Source: Rhabdothermincola salaria
Lineage (GTDB): Bacteria > Actinomycetota > Acidimicrobiia > Acidimicrobiales > Acidimicrobilacustridaceae
Assembly (NCBI RefSeq): GCF_021246445.1
Contig: NZ_JAJQXW010000004.1
Location: 219,945-283,944, forward strand
DNA: 64,000 bases
Reading direction: 5' to 3'
The notes under the pieces are model-generated. The model worked only from the letters and a program-made list of their open reading frames with translations. It was not told the DNA's origin and searched no databases. This document shows positions 1-6,977 of this stretch, piece by piece. Every line of letters begins with the position of its first letter. The first letter of the stretch is position 1. Made by a program: the position numbers and the translations under genes.

Positions 1-1
1 C

Positions 2-508
2 GACGTCGGCCTGCCCCGCCGAGACGGCTTCGAGGTGCTGCGCTGCCTGCGCGAACGCGGCGAGCGCCTCCCGGTGATCCTGCTGACCTCACGCGACGGC
101 ATCGACGACACCGTGCGGGGCTTCGACGTCGGCGCCGACGACTACCTCACCAAGCCGTTCCGCTTCGACGAGCTGCTGGCCCGGGCCCGGGCCCGGCTGC
201 GGGAGCCGGGCCGGGCCGAACCCACCACGGTGTCCGCGGCCGGGGTCACCCTGGACCTGCGCACCCGCCAGGCCACGGTCGACGGCGACGAGGTCGACCT
301 CTCGACCCGCGAGTTCACCCTGGCCGAAGCGCTCATGACCAACGCCGGCGCCGTGCTGACCCGAGAGCAGCTCCTGAGCCGCGTCTGGGGCTACGACTTC
401 GAGGGGAGCTCGAACGTGGTCGAGGTGTACGTGGGCTACCTGCGCCGCAAGCTGGGCTCGTCCTGCATCGAGACGGTCCGGGGGACCGGCTACCGGTTCC
501 GGCGCTGA
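2..508 (+). CDS. OmpR-family response regulator, 5'-truncated by window edge
   Basis: This is the C-terminal part of a two-component response regulator. The first visible residues, DVGLPRRDGFEV, correspond to the phospho-acceptor aspartate loop, so roughly the first 50 residues lie outside the window. The receiver continues with the LLTSRD switch region and the conserved KPF lysine, followed by a winged-helix DNA-binding domain ending in the typical VRGTGYRFRR. The domain order is that of OmpR/PhoB regulators, which bind direct repeats at target promoters. The partner kinase is not visible and may lie to the left. A strong hairpin follows the stop codon. Family assignment is firm; the regulon is unknown. 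Confidence 0.95.
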   Translation, partial: DVGLPRRDGFEVLRCLRERGERLPVILLTSRDGIDDTVRGFDVGADDYLTKPFRFDELLARARARLREPGRAEPTTVSAAGVTLDLRTRQATVDGDEVDLSTREFTLAEALMTNAGAVLTREQLLSRVWGYDFEGSSNVVEVYVGYLRRKLGSSCIETVRGTGYRFRR

Positions 509-545
509 GCCTCAGGTCGGGCAGCCGCGGCCTGTGAAGAACGCG

Positions 546-577
546 GCAGTGGCTGCCCCCGACGGGGCAGCCACTGC
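546..577. terminator. bidirectional intrinsic terminator-like hairpin
   Basis: A perfect 14-bp stem (546-559 pairing with 564-577) closes a 4-base loop CGAC. It sits between the convergent response regulator and the secreted-protein gene. There is no U-tract, which is common for actinobacterial terminators. Confidence 0.8.
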
Positions 578-630
578 GCTCGGACCACCCGGGAGGGGAG
601 GCCTCGTCGCCTCCCGCCAGGGGGTCGCCG

Positions 631-1716
631 TCAGAGCCCGAGGTCGGCGGTGACGTCGGTCTCGACGCCGACGTCGGCCGAGAGCCCACCGTCACCGGGG
701 GCGGGGAGAGGGAGCGGCAGGCCGTCACCGGGCAGGGGGAGCCCGCCACCCGGGAGGGGCAGTGCGCCACCGTCGGGCAGCGGCAGGGGCAGCCCGCCCA
801 CGTCGGGGAGGGGCAGGGGCGGCACCGGCACGGGCAGAGGCGGCAGCGGCAGGGGCAGCCCGCCCGGCGCCGGCGGAGCCGGGGTGTCGCCCTCGCCGCC
901 CTCGCCGCCACCGTCGGTCTCCGGGGGCACGCTCACGCACCCGGGGGCGGGGACCGGCGCACCGCTGACCGACACGCAGACCTCGGCCTGGGCGGGGGCC
1001 GGCGCTCCCGGCTGAGCGGGCGGATCGGCGGGGGGATCGACCGGCGCGTCAGTCAGGGGGGCCGTCGTGGGCGGGGCGGTGGTGGGCATGGGCTGCTCAC
1101 CGGCACCTTCGTCGATGGCGGTCGTGTTGAGGTTGAGCGCCGGGTCGTTCGGCGTGCAGGTGGCCACGCCGAAGTTGGTGTCGGCCACCACCTCGGACCA
1201 CACCTTCCACTCGATGAGGTCGTCGGCCGGGGCGTCGGTGATCGTCTGGTCCACCACCACGGTGGGGATCTCCACGGCGCTGGAGCTCACCGGGCCGGTG
1301 AAGGTCACGACCAGGTCGGTTCCGACGATCTCGTGGCTGCCGGCCATGTTCCCGCCCTCGAAAGCGACCGCATCGGTGGACACCACCTCCTCGGGGATGG
1401 GGGTGGTGACCTTGAGGCTGTTGATGGTCACCTCGACGGGCATGGCGCCGAACCCCTGGTCGATGCGCAGGGTCTGGGCGCCGCCGGGGGCGATGGGGTC
1501 CACGGCATCGTCGACGCCCATGGGCACCACCATGTCGACGGCGGAGCCCCCGAGCGAACAGGTCGCGGCCACGTCCGTCTGGACCGGGTCGGCCGACGCA
1601 CCGCCGTGGAGCCACACGGCCCCGCCGGCGGCGACGAGCAACGTCGCCCCTGCCCCGGCGGCCAACGCTCGGCGGCCCCTCGTGCGGGGAACCATGGTCT
1701 CTCCGGTCGTGGTCAT
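631..1716 (-). CDS. secreted protein with Pro/Leu-rich C-terminal region
   Basis: A 361-residue exported protein of unknown function. The ATG at 1716 is chosen because AGGAGG lies five bases upstream. Residues 13-42 form a signal peptide with an RRAL twin-Arg-like start, a hydrophobic core and an ASA cleavage site. Residues about 45-215 form a beta-rich extracellular domain with a few cysteines. From about residue 225 the chain becomes Pro-rich, with TTAPPTTAP linkers and then repeated LPLP, LPVP and GGLPLP units near the C terminus. The architecture suggests a folded surface domain on a rigid wall-spanning stalk. No catalytic motif is recognised, and the fold is not identified. Confidence 0.8.
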   Translation of the reverse strand: MTTTGETMVPRTRGRRALAAGAGATLLVAAGGAVWLHGGASADPVQTDVAATCSLGGSAVDMVVPMGVDDAVDPIAPGGAQTLRIDQGFGAMPVEVTINSLKVTTPIPEEVVSTDAVAFEGGNMAGSHEIVGTDLVVTFTGPVSSSAVEIPTVVVDQTITDAPADDLIEWKVWSEVVADTNFGVATCTPNDPALNLNTTAIDEGAGEQPMPTTAPPTTAPLTDAPVDPPADPPAQPGAPAPAQAEVCVSVSGAPVPAPGCVSVPPETDGGGEGGEGDTPAPPAPGGLPLPLPPLPVPVPPLPLPDVGGLPLPLPDGGALPLPGGGLPLPGDGLPLPLPAPGDGGLSADVGVETDVTADLGL

Positions 1717-1797
1717 GCATCCTCCTCGTGTCGTCGCCCTGGGCGATCCGTGGGGGTGAGGATGGACGGGAACCCTGTGGCCGGCCTGTGGGGGCGA

Positions 1798-1811
1798 TGA
1801 GAACCTTCTCA
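1798..1811. promoter_or_regulatory. inverted repeat, possible operator
   Basis: TGAGAA and TTCTCA form a 6-bp inverted repeat separated by two bases in the 251-base gap between the divergent secreted-protein and GGDEF-like genes. Its position suggests a repressor or activator site. Nothing else is recognised in the gap apart from the ribosome binding site of the minus-strand gene. Confidence 0.3.
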
Positions 1812-1967
1812 GGATCCTCGGCGCGCCGATCGCGGGCGGGACGGTCCGCCACGCGCGATCCTCTCGGGGTGCAGAAGCCCGCCCCGACCGGCCCGCCACC
1901 GGGCGCCCCTCGTCGCCGGCACGCCGACCGCGCTCACGAGACGCCGCCAGGAGCCGACAGGCAGCAG

Positions 1968-2744
1968 ATGGATCGACGCACACCGCTCGCGGCCGGAAGC
2001 GGCCTGCTCGCCGTGGTGGCCGGCGTGTCCGCCGCTCTCGGCGCGCCCGCGGCGGTGGGCCTGGTGGCGGCCCTGGCTGGGGCGATGGCGGCGGTCCTGG
2101 CCGTGGGCGCACTGACCCAGGCCCGGGCCAGCGAACGGAGGGCGGTGGCGGCCGAGACCCAGATCGACGGCCTGCGCGGTGAGCTCCACGTGGCCGATCA
2201 GGGGCGACGAGACGCCGAGGCCCGCCTCGAGTGGCGCACCCAGCTGACGGCGGTCCGACGGGCCACCGAGGACGACCACCTCACCGACGCCACCACCGGG
2301 CTGCTGGCTGAGGGCTGGTTCGTGGTCGCGCTCGAGTCCCGGCTGGCCGGCGCCCGCCGCAACCTCCGTCCGGTCGCCGTCGTGGTGCTCGACGTCGTCG
2401 TCGGCCTCAGCGGCGGACGACCCGCCCCGGCCGACCCCCGCCGGGTGGCCGCCGCCGTCACCGCCACGATCCGCGAAGCCGACGACGCGTTCCGTCTGCG
2501 CGACGGTGTCTTCGCCCTGCTGTTGGACGACACCACCGACACCGGCGCCATGTGGACCGCCGAGCGGGTTCGCGATGCCATCGCCGGCGTCGAGCCCGAT
2601 GCCGTGCTCTGGGCCGGAGTCGCCTGCTACCCGGCCCACGGCCTCACGACCGACGAGGTCCTCGACCGAGCCGACACCGCGCTCGATGCGGCCCGAGAGT
2701 GGCGCCAGCACCGCATCGAGGTGGCGACGAGCGTCGAGAGCTGA
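1968..2744 (+). CDS. membrane-anchored degenerate GGDEF-domain protein
   Basis: A 258-residue protein with two hydrophobic helices near the N terminus (residues about 7-50), a coiled-coil-like segment, and a C-terminal domain resembling diguanylate cyclase. The entry motif DDHLTDATTGLL matches the D-LT-GL pattern at the start of GGDEF domains, and the regular strand order follows. However, the signature loop reads RLRDGVF where GGDEF is expected, and the metal-binding aspartate segment reads VLDVVV without the usual DxDxFK. The cyclase is therefore probably inactive and may be a structural or nucleotide-sensing relic. The ATG at 1968 has only a weak ribosome site, so an upstream start is possible. 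Confidence 0.7.
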   Translation: MDRRTPLAAGSGLLAVVAGVSAALGAPAAVGLVAALAGAMAAVLAVGALTQARASERRAVAAETQIDGLRGELHVADQGRRDAEARLEWRTQLTAVRRATEDDHLTDATTGLLAEGWFVVALESRLAGARRNLRPVAVVVLDVVVGLSGGRPAPADPRRVAAAVTATIREADDAFRLRDGVFALLLDDTTDTGAMWTAERVRDAIAGVEPDAVLWAGVACYPAHGLTTDEVLDRADTALDAAREWRQHRIEVATSVES

Positions 2745-2747
2745 GCC

Positions 2748-2771
2748 GCGGCGGCCCCACGGGACCGCCGC
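2748..2771. terminator. hairpin between convergent genes
   Basis: GCGGCGG at 2748-2754 pairs with CCGCCGC at 2765-2771; a further two CG pairs form after one mismatch. It lies between the GGDEF-like gene and the membrane protein gene, which converge here. Confidence 0.6.
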
Positions 2772-2786
2772 TCCGGCACCAAGACC

Positions 2787-3929
2787 TCAGGCCGGACCCT
2801 TGACGATGCGTCGGACGTGGCCGCCCCCGGAGCGCCACATCACGGCGTCCACCGCGTAGTGGTGCAGGTTGAAGTAGGCGAACAACAACACCGCCACCAG
2901 CGGCCCGGCGGCCGTGGAGGCCATGGCCCCACCCAGCCACATGGGCAACCAGTACGACAGCAACATGCCCGTGGCCAGCGCCGTCCCGAACACCGTGGCC
3001 CACCACACGACCGGACGCGGCTCGCGGCGCTCGGCCCCCCAGCTCACTTCGGCCCGATGCGCGCACACCAGGTACTGCAGACCGTGGAGGGCACCGAGCA
3101 CCAGGAAGGTGCTCACATGGCCAGGGGTCCACACGAAGAAGAGGTAGGCGACCAGGTAGGGGGTCCACATGGTGGCGGGCGGCAACGTCCGGGCGTGGAC
3201 GGCGAGGCGCACGAAGGCGCCCCCCACCACCACCAGCGAGACGACGGCCACGACCTCGAGGGCTCGTTCCGTGATCGGGGGGAACACCTCGAAGCCGCCG
3301 GCGAAGCCGTAGCTGGCCGGCCGGTAGCCCCGGGTCCACACGATGGAGGCATTGAGGAACCACAGCGGGTACAGCCCGTAGCGCAGCACCCGGGTGGACG
3401 CCCGATCCAGGGGCAGCCCCCCGAGCGAGGCCCCGACCCGCGCCACGCCGTAGGCCTGCTTGACGTAGTGCCAGCCGGTGAGGGTGAAGACGGAGACGAG
3501 CAGGAGGCGCACGCCGAGCACGGCCAGGCCGCCGGCACCGAGCACGGCTGCCACCACCACCGCGAACGACACCACCCCCAGCGCCGCCGGCACCCCGACG
3601 AGGGCCGGCCAGTTGCGGCGCACCTCGGCCCGTCCCTGCCCGTAGGCCAGGTGGTAGCTGATCCCGAAGTGGGTGCCGGTGATCGCGAGCAGCAGCCACA
3701 TGAAGGGGCCGGTGATGGTCGGGATGCCGTCGCCGCCCAGGCCGAAGGGGCGGGCCAGCACCACCCAGGCCACGATGCCGACGCCGCCCACCAGCCACCC
3801 GTCGAGCCGGGGGCTGACGAGGCGTCGTCGGCCGGCCCCGGCTCCGGGGTCTGCCGGTGCGGCCTGTGGACCGGGGCTCGATCCGCCGGCCGAGGAGGTG
3901 TCCCCCTCGAGGGGGACGACCGTCGCCAC
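2787..3929 (-). CDS. polytopic membrane protein with conserved-looking histidines
   Basis: A 380-residue integral membrane protein with about eight to nine hydrophobic segments. Histidines recur at membrane boundaries: His87 and His93 (GTHFGISYHLAYGQ), His154 (GWHYVKQAYG), His271, His282 and His291 (HGLQYL...HR), and His356-His357 with Asp361 (NLHHYAVD). The distribution resembles membrane-embedded metal enzymes such as hydroxylases or desaturases, but the spacing does not match a family I can name. The GTG at 3929 lies two bases after the stop of the upstream LPYTG gene, so the two probably share a transcript. Function is unknown; a transporter remains possible. Confidence 0.75.
   Translation of the reverse strand: MATVVPLEGDTSSAGGSSPGPQAAPADPGAGAGRRRLVSPRLDGWLVGGVGIVAWVVLARPFGLGGDGIPTITGPFMWLLLAITGTHFGISYHLAYGQGRAEVRRNWPALVGVPAALGVVSFAVVVAAVLGAGGLAVLGVRLLLVSVFTLTGWHYVKQAYGVARVGASLGGLPLDRASTRVLRYGLYPLWFLNASIVWTRGYRPASYGFAGGFEVFPPITERALEVVAVVSLVVVGGAFVRLAVHARTLPPATMWTPYLVAYLFFVWTPGHVSTFLVLGALHGLQYLVCAHRAEVSWGAERREPRPVVWWATVFGTALATGMLLSYWLPMWLGGAMASTAAGPLVAVLLFAYFNLHHYAVDAVMWRSGGGHVRRIVKGPA
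3900..3917. repeat. perfect 18-bp palindrome
   Basis: GTCCCCCTCGAGGGGGAC is its own reverse complement. It lies inside the first ten codons of the His-rich membrane protein gene, downstream of its GTG start. It could form an mRNA hairpin or an operator; it may also be chance given the GC content. Confidence 0.5.
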
Positions 3930-3931
3930 GG

Positions 3932-4546
3932 TCAGGTACGACGGCGGGACGCGACGAGGAGGAAGGATCCGCCGACGACCAGCGTGAGGCCGATCGCGCC
4001 GCTCAGCCAGGTGGCGGCGTCGACGCCCGTGTAGGGCAGGGTCTCGGCGGGCGCCGCCGAGGCCGTGGCCGGGCGGACCTCCTCCGCCCCGACGACCTCG
4101 ACCCCGTCGCCGTCGACGACGACCTCCTCGACGATCACCACGTCGTCCTCGACGATCACCACGTCCTCCTCGACGGGCCCCGCCCCTTCGTCACCGACCT
4201 CGTCGGGGCACTCGTCGGGAGCGACGAACGCGACACCGCCCACGCTGTCGGTGGGGCACTCCTCTTCGGGGACGACCTCGTCCTCCGGGCAGTCTCCGGG
4301 GGCGCGGATGGAGCCCGGGGCGCACGCGTCGTCGCCACCGCCCTGGTCCTCGCACTCGTCGGGGCTGGCGTCCGGCGGGCACTTGGCGAAGACGGCGCCG
4401 GCGTTGCCGACCGACCCGGAGGCGCCCACCGAGGCCAACGGCGTGAACAACAGCACGAGCCCGAACACGATCACGAGGATCGGCCCGATGGTCCGGATGT
4501 CGGTCCAGCCGGGACGCGACGGGTCGGTGGATGAGCTCTGGGTCAC
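3932..4546 (-). CDS. LPXTG (LPYTG) cell-wall-anchored acidic Cys-containing protein
   Basis: A 204-residue sortase substrate. The GTG at 4546 is chosen because AAGGA lies six bases upstream. Residues 18-40 form an N-terminal hydrophobic export segment. Residues 56-113 contain six cysteines in repeated C-P-x-D/E-like units (CPPDASPDEC, DCPEDE, ECPTD, ECPDE). Residues 126-156 are a very acidic Val/Glu/Asp tract with the repeated unit EDDVVIVE. The C terminus has LPYTG at 170-174, a hydrophobic segment and the charged tail RRRT, the canonical cell-wall sorting signal. No sortase gene is in the window. The ligand or role of the Cys-acid region is unknown; metal binding or disulfide crosslinking is inference. 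Confidence 0.85.
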   Translation of the reverse strand: MTQSSSTDPSRPGWTDIRTIGPILVIVFGLVLLFTPLASVGASGSVGNAGAVFAKCPPDASPDECEDQGGGDDACAPGSIRAPGDCPEDEVVPEEECPTDSVGGVAFVAPDECPDEVGDEGAGPVEEDVVIVEDDVVIVEEVVVDGDGVEVVGAEEVRPATASAAPAETLPYTGVDAATWLSGAIGLTLVVGGSFLLVASRRRT

Positions 4547-4692
4547 GAGACGTCCTTCAGGTTGGTCCAAGGATGTGGGTGCGCCGCCCGCAGGCGGCGA
4601 CCCGAGCAGCATGACCAGCGGGCGCGAACGGAGCGCGAACGGCCCTCCCGACGGCCCGGCGCCATCGCTCCGGAGCCGCCCGGAGCTCGGCC

Positions 4693-5883
4693 TCAGACCT
4701 GCTCGTCGAGCTCGGCCAGGACCTCGTCGGTGTCGGCCCCGAGGTCCCGGGCCGGGAAGCGCACGCGGCCCGGCGTGGCGGACAGCCGGGCGATCACGTT
4801 CTGCATGCGCACGCCCCCCACGTCGACGAGCACGTCGCGGGCCAGCACGTGCGGATCGGCGGCCACCTCGGCCTGGCCGTACACCGGGGCGGCCGCGGCA
4901 TGGGCGGCCTCGGCCTCGGCCAGGACCTCGTCGAGGGACCGACCGGCCACCCAGGCCGCGACGAGGGCCTCGACCTCGTCGCGGTGCTCGACCCGCCCCT
5001 CGAAGCTCCAGAAGCGCTCGTCGTCGCCGGCCCCGACGAGCGCCATCATGCGCCGGGCCACGGGTTCGGCGGTGGCCGAGATCGCCACCCACCTCCCGTC
5101 GGCACATCGGTAGGTGCCCCGCGGGACGCTGTAGGGGATGCCCGACCCGAGTCGGGGTTGCTCGTAGCCGGTGGCCGCGTAGGCCGACGGCAGGGCCCCC
5201 ATGAGCTGCAGCATCGTCTCCAGCAGGTTGACGTCGACCACCTGGCCCACACCGCTGTGGACCGCGACCATGGTGGCAAAGGCAGCGGCGAGGGCCGTGA
5301 CCTCGTCGGTGAGGGCGATGGGCGGCAACAGGGGTCCGCCGTCGGGCTCGCCGTTGACCGAGGCGAAGCCGCTCATGGCCTCGGCCAACGTGGCGAACCC
5401 CGGCCGCCCGGCGTAGGGCCCCGTCTGACCGAAACCGGTCACCCGGGTGATCACCAACGTCGGGTGCTGCTCCAGCAGCTCCTCCGGTACCAGGCCCAGG
5501 GCCTCCAGCTTGCCGGGCCGGAGGTTCTCGACGAGCACGTCGGCGGTGGCGACCAGTTGGCGCAGGCGGGCGATGCCCTCGTCGGTCTTGAGGTCGAGGA
5601 CGACGCTGCGCTTGCCCCGGCCCGCCAGCTTCCAGAAGAGGGTCACGTCGTCGACCGGATCGCGCCAGCCCATGGCCCGGACGGTGTCGCCCGACCCCGG
5701 CCGCTCGATCTTGATGACGTCGGCCCCGAAGTCGGCCAGGTGGCGAGCGCACCCGGGGCCGGCCAGGACGGTGGACAGGTCGATGACCCGCAGATCGGCC
5801 AGGGGCAGCGGGCCGGGCGCCGGGGCGGAGCGACCCGCGGACGAGGGAGGGGGCACCGGGCGCTCAGGCGGGAGCGAGGTCAT
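4693..5883 (-). CDS. family III CoA-transferase (CaiB/BaiF type)
   Basis: A 396-residue acyl-CoA:carboxylate CoA-transferase that would move CoA between carboxylic acids in the cytosol. The N-terminal half has the family pattern DLSTVLAGPGCARHLADFGADVIKIERP. The catalytic aspartate is inferred to be Asp193 in ALTDEVTAL, followed by the typical GVGQVVDVNLLETM segment. The N terminus has a Pro-rich extension of about 25 residues that is not typical. ATG at 5883 overlaps the stop of the metallophosphoesterase gene by four bases (ATGA), so translation is probably coupled. The substrate cannot be deduced; racemase members of the same superfamily (alpha-methylacyl-CoA racemase) are an alternative. 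Confidence 0.88.
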   Translation of the reverse strand: MTSLPPERPVPPPSSAGRSAPAPGPLPLADLRVIDLSTVLAGPGCARHLADFGADVIKIERPGSGDTVRAMGWRDPVDDVTLFWKLAGRGKRSVVLDLKTDEGIARLRQLVATADVLVENLRPGKLEALGLVPEELLEQHPTLVITRVTGFGQTGPYAGRPGFATLAEAMSGFASVNGEPDGGPLLPPIALTDEVTALAAAFATMVAVHSGVGQVVDVNLLETMLQLMGALPSAYAATGYEQPRLGSGIPYSVPRGTYRCADGRWVAISATAEPVARRMMALVGAGDDERFWSFEGRVEHRDEVEALVAAWVAGRSLDEVLAEAEAAHAAAAPVYGQAEVAADPHVLARDVLVDVGGVRMQNVIARLSATPGRVRFPARDLGADTDEVLAELDEQV

Positions 5884-6890
5884 GTGGGGGCGACGGCGGG
5901 GATGGCGAAGCAGCGGTCGCCGAGCTCGCCGAAGGCGTAGCCGAAGTACATCCCACCGAACATGTGGCGCGTCTTCTCGGTCCACAGCAGCGCCTCGGGG
6001 GTGGAGATGCGGTGGAAGACCTGGAGGATGCCACCCTCGAACACCCGGTACTCGGCCCACGCCCCGGGGAAGTCCTTCACGCAGGCCACCTCGACCCAGG
6101 GGATGTCGCGGCTGACGCTGATGTGGCGCACCCGGTTGCGGTGGCTGTGACCGGCGAAGTAGCCGCGGATGTTGCGATGGGCGGCGACCACCTCGATGAG
6201 GCGCTCCGAGGAGTCGGGGTCGATGCCGAAGTAGTCGTCGGCCCGGGTCGAGGAGTCGGGACTCCAGACGTGGTGGTGGCCCATCAACAGGATCGGTCGA
6301 TCGGCCTCGACGGCGAGGTCGTGCAACCAGGTCAGCTGGTCGCCGGTGACCCGTCCGCCGGCCCGACCCTCGGTGGAGGTGTCGAGGAGGGCGACCGTGA
6401 CGCCGGGGAGGTCGAGCCGCTGGGTGGGGACGGCCGCCAGATCGGTCCCGTGGTAGCTCTCGTGGTTGCCTCGGACGTGCACGAGCGCCTCGCCGAACGC
6501 CTCCTCGTAGAACTCGAGGAACTGGTGGTACTCCTCCTCGGTCCCCTGCGAGGTGAGATCCCCCTTGACGACCACCGCGTGGGGGGCGAGCTGTTCGATC
6601 TCGTGGATCGCCCCGCGGTTCATCGTCTCCGGATAGGGCTCCTCGCCGTCGGCCACCCGGAACGTGGGCCCCATCTCCAGGCCTTCCATCACCCCGCACT
6701 CGGTCTCACCGAAGTGCACGTCGTTCACGGTGGCGAAGGTGGACAGGCGCTCGCCCGCCGGGCGGGCCAGGGTGCGGAACACGAAGCCGTCGTACTCGTA
6801 CACCGTGTCGGGCAGCAGGTCGTCGTACACCCGCACCTCGAGGCCGTCGTGCACGACAGCATGGTCGTCGGCGACGGTGGTGAGCTCCAT
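5880..6890 (-). CDS. calcineurin-like metallophosphoesterase
   Basis: A 336-residue predicted dinuclear-metal phosphohydrolase. The metal-ligand motifs appear in the family order: NDVHFG (D-x-H), KGDLTSQG, GNHES, MGHHH and GHSHRN. The arrangement resembles CpdA-type cyclic nucleotide phosphodiesterases and related phosphatases, but substrate specificity cannot be read from sequence. An extra N-terminal region of about 50 residues (VYDDLLPDTVYEYDGF) looks like the beta-sandwich domain found in some phosphoesterases. No signal peptide is seen. The stop overlaps the CoA-transferase start, suggesting a two-gene operon. CACAAT lies six bases before the ATG and may be a weak leaderless -10. Confidence 0.85.
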   Translation of the reverse strand: MELTTVADDHAVVHDGLEVRVYDDLLPDTVYEYDGFVFRTLARPAGERLSTFATVNDVHFGETECGVMEGLEMGPTFRVADGEEPYPETMNRGAIHEIEQLAPHAVVVKGDLTSQGTEEEYHQFLEFYEEAFGEALVHVRGNHESYHGTDLAAVPTQRLDLPGVTVALLDTSTEGRAGGRVTGDQLTWLHDLAVEADRPILLMGHHHVWSPDSSTRADDYFGIDPDSSERLIEVVAAHRNIRGYFAGHSHRNRVRHISVSRDIPWVEVACVKDFPGAWAEYRVFEGGILQVFHRISTPEALLWTEKTRHMFGGMYFGYAFGELGDRCFAIPAVAPT

Positions 6891-6977
6891 GTCCCCATTG
6901 TGGCCGCGGTCGCCGGGGGTCCAGAGATCGGTGTCGCGGAGCCGGTCGCAGCTGGTGCCGCCGGCAGGACCCGAGGC

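Noticed and set aside
546..577. Hairpin as recombination or attachment site
   Set aside because: It is a simple perfect stem-loop between convergent genes, which is best explained as a terminator. No integrase is nearby.
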